Assembly: GCA_900551915.1 (NCBI GenBank)
Contig: URXT01000005.1
Coordinates: 33,817 to 97,816 of the forward strand
Direction of reading: 5' to 3'
Source: an uncultured bacterium
GTDB lineage: Bacteria; Cyanobacteriota; Vampirovibrionia; Gastranaerophilales; Gastranaerophilaceae
Length of the DNA stretch: 64,000 nt
Shown here: positions 53,615 through 62,772 of the stretch, piece by piece
Position numbering within the stretch: position 1 is the first letter of the stretch
Layout: each line of letters begins with the position of its first letter
The notes under the pieces: model-generated
What the model saw: only the letters and a program-made list of their open reading frames with translations
Database searches by the model: none
Told to the model about the DNA's origin: nothing
Program-made: the position numbers and the translations under genes

Positions 53615-54430
53615 ATGAACAAGGAAAGATTGGATAAATATCTAACCGATTTAGGGTATTTTGAAACCAAAAGCAAGGCGGCGGCAGCAATTCTTGCCGG
53701 ACATGTCAAGATTAACGACGAATATATCACCAAAGCAGGTTTTCAGATTAATCCGGCCAAAGAATACGAGATTGCTGTAAAATCAATGCCTTATGTTTCA
53801 CGCGGAGGTTTTAAACTACAAAAAGCACTTGAAACCTTTGACGTGAATGTCGAAAACAGAATTTGCCTTGATGCGGGCGCTTCCACCGGCGGGTTTACAG
53901 ACTGCCTGCTTCAGCATGGAGCGAAATTCGTTTATGCAGCAGATGTCGGATACGGCCAGCTTGACTGGAAAATCCGCTCTGATAATCGAGTCAAAGTTAT
54001 TGAACGTACAAACCTTAAAAATTGCGATTTTTCAGAGATTTACGACGAAAACCAGCCGGTTGCAGACCTTTTGGTAAGTGATTTGTCATTTATTTCTCTA
54101 ACAAAAGTTCTGGAAAATTTAAAAAAACTTCTTTGTGCCGATTTTCATGAGATGGTGCTTCTCATAAAACCGCAATTTGAGGCCGGTAAAGAACTGGTTG
54201 AAAAAGGCGGAGTTGTAAGAGACAGAAATGTTCATAATCAGGTTATTAAAACTGTTATTGATTTTGCGGTTTCGCTTGATTACTCAATAAAAGGTTTGAC
54301 GTACTCTTCCATTAAAGGACCTTCCGGGAATATTGAATATCTGCTCTGGATTACAACTGAAAATATTGAACATCAAGAAATTAACATAAAAAAAATCACG
54401 GAAGAGGCTTTCGAAAAGTTGAATAATTAG
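53615..54430 (+). CDS. tlyA: TlyA family rRNA 2'-O-methyltransferase
   Basis: 271 aa: an N-terminal S4 RNA-binding domain (ERLDKYLTDLGYFETKSKA) and an FtsJ-like SAM methyltransferase domain with DAGASTGGFTDCLLQ and the K-D-K-E-like residues in LVSDLSFISL and LIKPQFEAG. The family methylates cytidines in rRNA. It starts 29 bp after the pilin-like gene. There is no Shine-Dalgarno; TATTTT lies 6 nt before the ATG, so it may be leaderless. Confidence 0.93.
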   Translation: MNKERLDKYLTDLGYFETKSKAAAAILAGHVKINDEYITKAGFQINPAKEYEIAVKSMPYVSRGGFKLQKALETFDVNVENRICLDAGASTGGFTDCLLQHGAKFVYAADVGYGQLDWKIRSDNRVKVIERTNLKNCDFSEIYDENQPVADLLVSDLSFISLTKVLENLKKLLCADFHEMVLLIKPQFEAGKELVEKGGVVRDRNVHNQVIKTVIDFAVSLDYSIKGLTYSSIKGPSGNIEYLLWITTENIEHQEINIKKITEEAFEKLNN

Positions 54431-54858
54431 CCGCCTTTCGGAATATTTTGCAAATGCTCGGAGGTATTTACATCAATGTATTTATACATATTTAAAACAA
54501 TTCCGGGAGCAAAAAAATAGTTGTTGTTTGCCGGCGTAATCTTTAACATTGAGCGATATTTATCAATAGAAACGATGCTAGCCAAAAATTCTTTGCCAAC
54601 TGCGGAGAATAAAACATACCCTGTTTTTGACTGAATTTCTTTTATTTCAAAACGGTTTGCATTCACAGCAGCAAGAGTCAGGTAGAAAAGCCTGTCTGAA
54701 TTCATATTAAAAGTTCTGGTGCAATCTTCAAATGCGACATTTTGAGGAGTGATAAGCGTGCTTAAGCTGGGTTCAGGCTCTTCACAAACTCCTGCACAAG
54801 GCATTAAGCACATTATTACAAATAAAGCTGAAATTACATAAACTTTTACTCTTTCCAT
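54427..54858 (-). CDS. Secreted protein, function unknown
   Basis: 143 aa with an N-terminal signal (VYVISALFVIMCLMPCAGVC; Cys residues near the cleavage point leave a lipoprotein possible but no clean lipobox). The mature part is a compact mixed alpha/beta domain (RFEIKEIQSKTGYVLFSAVGKEF). Its start overlaps the end of polA by 13 bp, so it depends on polA transcription. No family recognised. Confidence 0.7.
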   Translation of the reverse strand: MERVKVYVISALFVIMCLMPCAGVCEEPEPSLSTLITPQNVAFEDCTRTFNMNSDRLFYLTLAAVNANRFEIKEIQSKTGYVLFSAVGKEFLASIVSIDKYRSMLKITPANNNYFFAPGIVLNMYKYIDVNTSEHLQNIPKGG

Positions 54859-57701
54859 GACGCACCTGCACTAATATCAACCAGAAGCGGAACTTTAAAA
54901 GGCTGCCCCAGCTCCATAGCTTCTAAAACTAACGATTTTACCTGTTCCAATTCGGATTTTTTTACCTCCAGAACAAGTTCATCGTGAACCTGCACAATCA
55001 TCTTTGATTCCAAATGATTTTCAAGAAGTTTGTTATTTAAATCAATCATTGCAATCTTAATCAAATCTGCCGCTGTTCCCTGCATAGGATGATTGATTGC
55101 CGCACGCTTTGCAAACTCGCGAACCTGTGTGTTTGAACTGTTCATCTCTGTTTCTAAATGGCGTTTTCGACCGTAAATCGATTCAACATAACCTTTCTTT
55201 TCGGCAAAAGTAACTATTTCCGTCATATATTTTTTTACGCCGGGATATGTTTTAAAATATTTTTTAATAAAATCTTCAGCTTCTTCCCAGGTAATTCCAA
55301 GCGCTTTTGCAAGGCCGTACCGGCTTTGTCCGTAAATAATTCCAAAATTTACAGCTTTTGCTTTATAACGCATTTCTTTTGTAACTTCCTCTACAGGAAC
55401 ATCAAAAACCTTTGAGGCCGTAAGTGTATGAACATCAATACCTGATTTAAACGCATTTATCAGCTGTTTGTCGCCGGAAATATGCGCAAGAAGTCTCAAC
55501 TCAATCTGCGAATAATCAGCCGATAAAATTACATAATTGCGTTTATCGCGAGGAACAAAAGCATTTCTGATTTTGTTTCCTTCTTCTGTTCTAATCGGAA
55601 TATTTTGTAAATTCGGATTTGAAGAAGAAAGTCTGCCGGTTGCTGTAATTGTTTGATTGTACGAGGTATGGATACGACCGTCAATAGGATTAATCAACCC
55701 GGGAAGCGCCTCTGTATAAGTTGAACGCAATTTAGTAAACTTTCTGTACTGCAAAATTAAGTCCGCAATTTCATATTCCTGTGCAAGTTCCTCCAAAACC
55801 TCGGCGCTGGTTGAAAGCTTTTTACCCTTTTTCTTCTTTTTTGTTCCAAGCTGGAGCTTTTCAAAAAGGATTTCGCCAACCTGACGCGGTGAATTTAAGT
55901 TAAACCCTTCACCTGCAAGCTGGTAAATTTTTCGCTCTAGCCTCCGGACAACACCTTCCATAGACTGCGAAAGCTTATTCAAATAATCTACATCAATAGA
56001 TACACCAATATATTCCATATCAGCAAGAACAAGCGACAAAGGAAGTTCAATTGTGCGCAAAAGTTTAAGCTCTTTTTTATCAAGTTCTTTGCACCAGAAT
56101 TGTGTCAAATCAATAATTGTAGCCGCAACGTCCACGCCGTAGCCGTAAACCCCTTCACAGGTTGCTGCAAGAATCCCAATTCTTTTTTTACGGCTTGCCT
56201 CAAACGGCGCAAACTCACACATAATATGATTAATACGTTCAATTGCCTGAACATCCAAATCATGATTTCTTGCAGGTTCATTAACATAACTTGCCAGCAT
56301 TACATCAAAAACAAGTCCGTTCAATGTAAGCTTCAAGGCTCTGAAAACATTGTATTCGACTTTCGCATCATAAGTAATTTTTTTGATTTCGCTACTTTCA
56401 ATAATTGGTTTTAAAGCCTCAAGCACAAACTCCGGTGAAAGCTGTCCCTCACCGCCTACAGGTACATAAAAAGCCTTTGTTTTGGTATCATCGATTTCAG
56501 CAATTGACAAATCCTCAGTATATTTTAAATTTTCATTTATTGCAAAAGCAAAACCGCGAAGTTTAACCTCGATTGCACTTTGAGTTTCACCAATTGCTTT
56601 AAGTGCAAAAATTCGGCTTGCTTCCAATGTTTTGACAAGTTTGCCCAAACCTTCCGCATCTTTGATTTCTTCTTTTTCATACTTTAAATCAAATTTATTC
56701 ATTTCGGTTTGAACAGCCTCGCTAAAAAGTCCAAGCTGGCCGTTTGCCTGCACAACCGATGGCTGGATTTGATATGGCTGAGCCTCCTGGGTTTTAAGAG
56801 TGCGGTCAAATGAAGTTAAAATAGAATTGATATTTCTCAAAAAGCTGTAAAACTGCATTTTTGTTAAAAATTCAGTTACAGCCTTCACATCCGGCAATTC
56901 AATGTTTGTAAGCGTAAAATCAAATTCAATATCAACGTTGCGAATAATGGTTGCCAGAAATTGGCTGAGTTTTGCAATATCTTTACCATTACAAATCTTA
57001 TCCCTTAAAGCCTTTTCCGGAATGTTTTCGCAATCAGCTAGAAGATTTTCCAAATTTTTATATTTTTCAAGAAGTTTTTGCGCGGTCTTCTCTCCGACCC
57101 CTTTAATACCTGGAATGCAATCTGAAGAATCGCCTCGCAAGGCTTTATAATCAATTACCTGATTAGGATAAACCCCGAGTTTTTCATAGATTTTTTCCCA
57201 ATCATATTCAATCAATTCACCTTTAGACGGCAATATAACCTTAACACAGCCATTTTCATCAACAAGCTGAAAAGCGTCCTGGTCACCTGTCAAAATCAAA
57301 ACATTATGCCCGAGTTCACAAGCTTCTTTAGAAATTGTGCCGATGACATCATCCGCTTCAAAACCTTCTTTGGTATAAATAGGAATATTAAATGCGCGCA
57401 AGCCTTCATAAATCAAGTCCATCTGGATTTTCATCGGCTCAGGCATTGCACGGCGATTTGATTTATATTCGGCGTACTTTTCAACACGGAAAGTTTGATG
57501 GCTGACATCAAATGCCACTGCAATTGCATCAGGATTAAGAGTTTTATTCTTCAACAAGTCAAAAATTGCTTTGAAAAATCCATAAACAGCCCAGCTTGGA
57601 ACGCCGTCCGTGGTTTTCATGTTTGTTCTCTCGAGCGCGTAATATTGCCTGAAAGCAAGCGCGTGACCATCGATTAAAATTAAAGTTTTTCCATTTCCCA
57701 T
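54846..57701 (-). CDS. polA: DNA polymerase I, with degenerate 3'-5' exonuclease
   Basis: 951 aa: an N-terminal 5'-3' exonuclease (FLAP-type; GHALAFRQYYAL, GFEADDVIGT, LTGDQDAFQLV), a 3'-5' exonuclease-like domain (~350-560) and a Pol domain with motifs A (ADYSQIELRLLAH), B (YKAKAVNFGIIYGQS) and C (VQVHDELVLEV). The proofreading site that should read D-x-E is FALKAIGET, so the metal-binding residues of motif I are lost and proofreading is probably absent, as in Taq and Bacillus Pol I. Confidence 0.97.
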   Translation of the reverse strand: MGNGKTLILIDGHALAFRQYYALERTNMKTTDGVPSWAVYGFFKAIFDLLKNKTLNPDAIAVAFDVSHQTFRVEKYAEYKSNRRAMPEPMKIQMDLIYEGLRAFNIPIYTKEGFEADDVIGTISKEACELGHNVLILTGDQDAFQLVDENGCVKVILPSKGELIEYDWEKIYEKLGVYPNQVIDYKALRGDSSDCIPGIKGVGEKTAQKLLEKYKNLENLLADCENIPEKALRDKICNGKDIAKLSQFLATIIRNVDIEFDFTLTNIELPDVKAVTEFLTKMQFYSFLRNINSILTSFDRTLKTQEAQPYQIQPSVVQANGQLGLFSEAVQTEMNKFDLKYEKEEIKDAEGLGKLVKTLEASRIFALKAIGETQSAIEVKLRGFAFAINENLKYTEDLSIAEIDDTKTKAFYVPVGGEGQLSPEFVLEALKPIIESSEIKKITYDAKVEYNVFRALKLTLNGLVFDVMLASYVNEPARNHDLDVQAIERINHIMCEFAPFEASRKKRIGILAATCEGVYGYGVDVAATIIDLTQFWCKELDKKELKLLRTIELPLSLVLADMEYIGVSIDVDYLNKLSQSMEGVVRRLERKIYQLAGEGFNLNSPRQVGEILFEKLQLGTKKKKKGKKLSTSAEVLEELAQEYEIADLILQYRKFTKLRSTYTEALPGLINPIDGRIHTSYNQTITATGRLSSSNPNLQNIPIRTEEGNKIRNAFVPRDKRNYVILSADYSQIELRLLAHISGDKQLINAFKSGIDVHTLTASKVFDVPVEEVTKEMRYKAKAVNFGIIYGQSRYGLAKALGITWEEAEDFIKKYFKTYPGVKKYMTEIVTFAEKKGYVESIYGRKRHLETEMNSSNTQVREFAKRAAINHPMQGTAADLIKIAMIDLNNKLLENHLESKMIVQVHDELVLEVKKSELEQVKSLVLEAMELGQPFKVPLLVDISAGASWKE

Positions 57702-57781
57702 ACAAACATTTTTTCACAAATATAACAGTTTGACAAATATGTTAAGCAATAATAAAGCTAAAATTTTGATGAGAAAATAAC

Positions 57782-57808
57782 AAAAAAGCGGGATTTTAAC
57801 CCGCTTTT
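57782..57808 (-). terminator. Rho-independent terminator of the tig-clpP-clpX operon
   Basis: AAAAGCGGG / CCCGCTTTT stem with T-run on the minus strand; it overlaps the clpX stop codon. Confidence 0.85.
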
Positions 57809-59114
57809 ATGCAATTATTTCTTTATCGTTCCCGTCGTTTTTTGTCGGAAGCTTAATCAGTTCGGCTTTATTCCTGTTCCTGACCATGTCTGCCGTAATA
57901 ACAAATTTATCGATATTTGCTTTTGTTGGAACATCATACATGATATCAAGCATTAATTCCTCAACAATAGAACGAAGAGCACGCGCACCGGTTTTTCTTT
58001 TCATAGCCTCCTGTGCAATCAAGTCAACTGCTTCCGGCTCAAATTCCAAATCAACGCCATCCATTTCCATTAAGCATTTGTACTGCTTAAGAACTGCATT
58101 TTTAGGTTCAGTTAAAATATTTTTCAATGCTTTTTCATTCAACTGGTCAAGAACAGCATAAATAGGAACACGACCGATAAATTCAGGTATTAAACCGAAT
58201 TTAACCAAATCATCCGGCTGCAATTTTTTAAGAAGTTTAACAGCATTTGCATCTTTATCAGCTTGCGAAGCAGGAGCCTTTGCTCCAAAGCCTATAGAAG
58301 AACCGTCATTGGTACGGCGTTCAATAATTTTTTCCAAACCTACAAACGCACCGCCGACAATGAATAAAATATTGCTTGTGTCGATTTCAATAAACTCCTG
58401 ATGAGGATGTTTGCGGCCGCCCTGAGGAGGAACATGCGCAACTGTGCCTTCAATCATCTTCAAAAGCGCCTGCTGTACACCTTCACCTGAAACATCACGT
58501 GTAATTGAGGTGTTTTCAGATTTTCTTGAAATCTTGTCGATTTCATCAATATAAATTATGCCACGTTCAGCTTTTGCACTGTCAAAATCAGCATTTTGAT
58601 AAAGACGAAGAAGGATATTTTCAACGTCATCACCAACATAACCGGCTTCAGTTAAAGTTGTCGCATCAGCAACAGCAAACGGAACATCCAGCATTTTAGC
58701 AAGAGTTTGCGCCAGCAAAGTCTTACCGCTTCCGGTCGGACCAACCAAAAGAATGTTTGATTTCTGGATTTCAACATTATCTTTTAAATTAGTACTTTTG
58801 TTATGTTTTAGACGTTTGTAATGATTATAAACAGCAACAGCTAGAACTTTTTTGGCATCATCCTGCCCGATAATATACTGGTCAAGATATTCTTTAATTT
58901 CATGCGGTTTCGGAATAGGTTTTTCTTCTTTGGAATCGGTTTCTACTTCGTCTTTTTCTTTTCCTTCAAAGAATTCTTCATCCAGAATTTCATTACAAAG
59001 TTCAACGCACTCGTCGCAAATGTAAACCTCAGGGCCTGCAATTAATTTCTTAACCTGATCCTGCGATTTTCCACAAAACGAACATTTTAATCTGCTGTCA
59101 TCATGTTTAGGCAT
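57807..59114 (-). CDS. clpX: ATP-dependent unfoldase ClpX
   Basis: 435 aa. N-terminal zinc-binding domain (CSFCGKS, then ICDECVELC), AAA+ domain with Walker [16 protein letters not shown], Walker [11 protein letters not shown], the RKH pore loop in GGRKHP, and sensor residues in a C-terminal small domain ([13 protein letters not shown]). It feeds substrates to ClpP. It follows clpP by 12 bp, the usual order. Confidence 0.98.
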   Translation of the reverse strand: MPKHDDSRLKCSFCGKSQDQVKKLIAGPEVYICDECVELCNEILDEEFFEGKEKDEVETDSKEEKPIPKPHEIKEYLDQYIIGQDDAKKVLAVAVYNHYKRLKHNKSTNLKDNVEIQKSNILLVGPTGSGKTLLAQTLAKMLDVPFAVADATTLTEAGYVGDDVENILLRLYQNADFDSAKAERGIIYIDEIDKISRKSENTSITRDVSGEGVQQALLKMIEGTVAHVPPQGGRKHPHQEFIEIDTSNILFIVGGAFVGLEKIIERRTNDGSSIGFGAKAPASQADKDANAVKLLKKLQPDDLVKFGLIPEFIGRVPIYAVLDQLNEKALKNILTEPKNAVLKQYKCLMEMDGVDLEFEPEAVDLIAQEAMKRKTGARALRSIVEELMLDIMYDVPTKANIDKFVITADMVRNRNKAELIKLPTKNDGNDKEIIA

Positions 59115-59126
59115 TTTTTCTCCTTT

Positions 59127-59720
59127 TTAGCCTTTAACTCCGTCGCGGGTTACGACTTTATCAATCATTCCGTATTCAAGAGCCTCAGCCGGTGTCATGA
59201 TATAATCTCTGTCAGTATCTTTTTCGATTTTCTTCAAAGACTGGCCGGTATTGTTAGAAAGGATTTCATTCAAAGTCTTTTTAATTCTGATAATTTCAGC
59301 GGCCTGAATTTCGATATCAGTAGCCTGACCTTGAGCGCCGCCAAGAGGCTGGTGAATAAGAACTCTTGAATGAGGCAGGGCCATTCTTTTGCCTTTAGTT
59401 CCGGCAGCAAGTAGGAAAGCTCCCATTGAAGCTGCCTGGCCAAGACAAATTGTTGAAACATCGGCTCTGATGTGCTGCATTGTGTCGTAAATTGCCAAAC
59501 CTGCAGTAACGCTTCCGCCCGGGCTGTTGATGTATAACATAATATCTTTTTCAGGGTTTTCGCTATCCAGCAGTAACAATTGTGCAACAATCAAGTTAGC
59601 AACCATATCGTCAATAGGAGTTCCGAGGAAGATAATTCTTTCTCTTAACAATCTTGAAAAGATATCGAAAGAACGTTCACCTCTGCTTGATTGTTCAATT
59701 ACAACAGGTACAAAGCTCAT
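59127..59720 (-). CDS. clpP: ATP-dependent Clp protease proteolytic subunit
   Basis: 197 aa. Catalytic Ser in [11 protein letters not shown], His in [11 protein letters not shown] and Asp in EKDTDRDY. No long propeptide. Forms the double heptamer with ClpX. 54 bp separate it from tig. Confidence 0.98.
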   Translation of the reverse strand: MSFVPVVIEQSSRGERSFDIFSRLLRERIIFLGTPIDDMVANLIVAQLLLLDSENPEKDIMLYINSPGGSVTAGLAIYDTMQHIRADVSTICLGQAASMGAFLLAAGTKGKRMALPHSRVLIHQPLGGAQGQATDIEIQAAEIIRIKKTLNEILSNNTGQSLKKIEKDTDRDYIMTPAEALEYGMIDKVVTRDGVKG

Positions 59721-59774
59721 GTTTAATTTTCCTTTCTTATTTCATTATAGTATATTTTATTAATTTATTTCCAC

Positions 59775-61079
59775 TTATTTTTTAGCAGGAACAAGTTCAA
59801 CAGAGTTCTTTTCCATTAAGAAATCTCTAACTTTGTCGTTGAGAGCCTGCTGGGAAAGTGAAGCAATAACTTCAGGATTTTTACCAAGCTGTTTCATCAA
59901 ATCAGTTTGACTCATACCGTAAGCCGCACCAAGCTGAGAGAATTTTTTGTGCAAATCCTGAGGATCAAGCTTGATATTTTCTTCTTTTGCAATTTTGTCA
60001 ATAACAAGCGAGTTTTTAATTCTTGTTTTAGCATCTTCTTTAATAGATTCAGAAAGGCTTTCAGCACCTTGAGTTTTTTCCAAAGCTTCCCAGGTCAAAC
60101 CTTGAGCCTGAAGTCTTTGTTTATAATCGTTTGTCAAGGATTCAGCTTCTCTGTCAATCATAGCCTGCGGTATTTCTACAGAAGCAGCTTCGATAACTTT
60201 TGCAAAAACTGCATTTTCAGAATTTTGTCTGTCTGTGTTTTCTTTCTGGGTATCTAAATATTTTTGAATATCAGCCTTGAACTCATCAACGGTTTTAAAA
60301 GGTCCGACTTTCTGAGCAAAAGCATCATTCAATTCCGGAACTTTTCTTTCTTTAATTTCGTTTAATTTAATTTTAAACACTGCCGGCTGGCCTTTTAATT
60401 TTTCGTCATGGTATTCTTCCGGGAAGGTTACATTGATTTCAAATTCATCGCCGATATTTTTGCCGACAATCTGTTCTGCAAAGCCCGGAATAAAGTTTGA
60501 ATGGCCTAAATCGAGCGGATAATTTTTAGCATCACCGCCGGCGATTTTTTCACCTTTTACCGAACCTTCAAAATCAATAACTGCAATATCAGTATCATTT
60601 GCAGGTCTGCCTACAACAATTTCCTGGGTTGCATATTGATTTAAAACATTATTTAAGGCTTTTTCAAAAGCATCTTCAGGAACTTCAGCACTTTCAACTT
60701 CTACCTTCAAATCCTTATAAGCACCAAGCACTACTTCCGGCCTTGTTTCAACTTTGACTTCAGCAGTCAAATCCTGCCCTACTGTAAAATCAAATTTTGT
60801 AATGTAAGGCTGTGTAATAACATCAAGATTGCTTTCATTTACAGCTTCTGCAATTGCTTTCGGCATTAAAGATTCCAAAGCTTCCTGTTTAATTCTTTCA
60901 GTGCCCACATGTCTTTCTACAACCGCACGCGGAGCTTTGCCGCGGCGGAAACCGTCAACGTTTACATACTGGGCAATTCTTTTAACTGCTTCATCATAAG
61001 CTCTTGCCGCATCTTTTGCGGGGATTGTAATATCTATTTTATAGATGTTGTCGTTTTCTTTTTCTACTGCAAATTTCAT
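59775..61079 (-). CDS. tig: Trigger factor
   Basis: 434 aa ribosome-associated chaperone and peptidyl-prolyl isomerase. Ribosome-docking motif GFRRGKAP near residue 43, a central FKBP-like domain (~150-245) and a C-terminal helical chaperone domain. First gene of the tig-clpP-clpX operon, so folding and degradation of new proteins are co-ordinated. Confidence 0.97.
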   Translation of the reverse strand: MKFAVEKENDNIYKIDITIPAKDAARAYDEAVKRIAQYVNVDGFRRGKAPRAVVERHVGTERIKQEALESLMPKAIAEAVNESNLDVITQPYITKFDFTVGQDLTAEVKVETRPEVVLGAYKDLKVEVESAEVPEDAFEKALNNVLNQYATQEIVVGRPANDTDIAVIDFEGSVKGEKIAGGDAKNYPLDLGHSNFIPGFAEQIVGKNIGDEFEINVTFPEEYHDEKLKGQPAVFKIKLNEIKERKVPELNDAFAQKVGPFKTVDEFKADIQKYLDTQKENTDRQNSENAVFAKVIEAASVEIPQAMIDREAESLTNDYKQRLQAQGLTWEALEKTQGAESLSESIKEDAKTRIKNSLVIDKIAKEENIKLDPQDLHKKFSQLGAAYGMSQTDLMKQLGKNPEVIASLSQQALNDKVRDFLMEKNSVELVPAKK

Positions 61080-61222
61080 AAATTTTCCCTTTTACTGATT
61101 ATAATTGTATCTCTTTTCAAATTATATCTTAAAAAAGTTTTTGTGCAAGTCCACTAAAAATAGGAAAAATTACACAAATACAGAACTTGCCAAATCCGGA
61201 TTTATGTGATAATTATAACTAT

Positions 61223-61927
61223 ATGGTTAGATTAATGCACAAGGGCAATGTAAAATATTTTGCTGCCGCATTGAAAGGGATACTTAAAACACAGGAAATA
61301 TTTACTCAGCTTAAAAGTGTAAAACATCCGGAAGTTAAATCATGTATCTATGCAATGTGGCACGGAAACCAATTTTGTGTATACGGCTTGCCCGAAAGGC
61401 ATAAAGTCAACATTCTTGTAAGTAACTCGCTTGACGGCGATATTATAACACACTGTCTTTACAGCCTCGGACTTAAAGCAGTTAGAGGTTCAACCGGAAG
61501 AAAAGGCTCTGTTGGCGGAACAATGCAGCTTTTAGACTGCCTTAAATCAGGCGAGTCTGTAGCTATTATGGTTGACGGACCGAGGGGACCGGTAAAAAAA
61601 GTAAAAGGCGGAATTATAAAAATCGCACAGATGGCTAATGTACCAATAGTCCCGGTGCATTGGTATTCTCCGCAATTGAATTTTATAAAAATTCCAAGCT
61701 GGGACGGCATGACCTCTCCCATTGGCTTTACAAGAATAATAAATATTTACGGAGAGCCTATTTACGTTCCGCAAAACTTAACACAGGAAGACGAAACAAA
61801 ATACAAAGAAAAAATAGAAAAATCCTTATTAGAGCTTGAAGAAAAAGCCCCGAAAATATTTGAGGAGGTTAAACACGATATACCATGGAAACTAAATCTG
61901 GACTTAAATTATCCGCGCTTCAAATGA
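61223..61927 (+). CDS. DUF374 lysophospholipid acyltransferase-like protein
   Basis: 234 aa from ATG 61223; the TTG 36 bp upstream has no ribosome-binding site and lies in the promoter. Family hallmarks: IYAMWHGNQF (catalytic His), LVSNSLDGDII and VRGSTGRKGSVGG, VDGPRGP. It is related to lipid A/phospholipid acyltransferases and probably acts on envelope lipids. TATAAC or GATAAT lies close to the ATG, so the mRNA may be leaderless. It overlaps the nitrilase gene by 43 bp. Confidence 0.85.
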   Translation: MVRLMHKGNVKYFAAALKGILKTQEIFTQLKSVKHPEVKSCIYAMWHGNQFCVYGLPERHKVNILVSNSLDGDIITHCLYSLGLKAVRGSTGRKGSVGGTMQLLDCLKSGESVAIMVDGPRGPVKKVKGGIIKIAQMANVPIVPVHWYSPQLNFIKIPSWDGMTSPIGFTRIINIYGEPIYVPQNLTQEDETKYKEKIEKSLLELEEKAPKIFEEVKHDIPWKLNLDLNYPRFK

Positions 61928-62772
61928 ATTCCGTAATCGGAAACAAGCAGGCTAATATTGAAAAAGTTTATACACTTGTAAGCCAAAACCTTGAGGCCGG
62001 AACTGATGTGTTGATACTTCCGGAGGTTTGGCCTGTCGGATGGGACTGTGAAGAATTTGAAAAAAGCGCTGAAAACATCAAAAGCAGCTCAGTCATACAA
62101 TTTCTTTCAAAACTTGCACAAAAGTATAATATTTACGTAATTGGCGGAAGTTTCATAAGAAAAACAGATGATGGAGAACTTTATAACAGCTGCCCTGTGT
62201 TCAACAGAAACGGTGAATTAATTGCAATATATGATAAAAACCATTTATACTCTTACTGCGGCTGCAATGAAGGCACCTACATAATTCCGGGTAAAAACGG
62301 GGTTGTTGTTGACATTGACGGAATTAAAACAGGACTTACAATTTGTTATGATATCAGGTTTCCGGAAATTTTCAGAGAATACCGCAAAGCAGGCGCAAAA
62401 CTAATTATAAATGCAGCAGCCTGGGGAGCGTCAAAACCTATTCCATGGGAGGTTTTAACAAAAGCCCGCGCTATCGAAAACCAGGTTTATTTTGTAGCAT
62501 TAACCCAATGCGGACCGATAGATTTGGCGAATTGGAATATTGGGCATTCAAGAATTATCAACTATCTTGGAGAAACTATCAGCGAAATAAAAAATCAAAA
62601 AGAAGGTTTGATGTCGTGCAATATTTCATTTGAAACAATGGATGAATACAGAAAACAATGTCCGGTTTTAAACGACATTAAAGAAAAATATGAGGTGAAA
62701 GTTTATGAAAAAACTGTTAATAACAATACTTCTTCTGGCAGCGGGACTGTGCGTACAAGCCAAAACTCCTGA
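61885..62772 (+). CDS. Carbon-nitrogen hydrolase (nitrilase superfamily)
   Basis: 295 aa. The Glu-Lys-Cys triad is visible: LPEVWPVGW (Glu), IYDKNHLYS (Lys) and TICYDIRFPE (Cys). The sequence resembles omega-amidase/NIT2-type members that act on deaminated glutamine or similar amides; substrate not certain. The last ~24 residues are Asn/Ser/Thr-rich and lie in the first 68 bp of the next gene, so they look like a read-through tail. Confidence 0.88.
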   Translation: METKSGLKLSALQMNSVIGNKQANIEKVYTLVSQNLEAGTDVLILPEVWPVGWDCEEFEKSAENIKSSSVIQFLSKLAQKYNIYVIGGSFIRKTDDGELYNSCPVFNRNGELIAIYDKNHLYSYCGCNEGTYIIPGKNGVVVDIDGIKTGLTICYDIRFPEIFREYRKAGAKLIINAAAWGASKPIPWEVLTKARAIENQVYFVALTQCGPIDLANWNIGHSRIINYLGETISEIKNQKEGLMSCNISFETMDEYRKQCPVLNDIKEKYEVKVYEKTVNNNTSSGSGTVRTSQNS

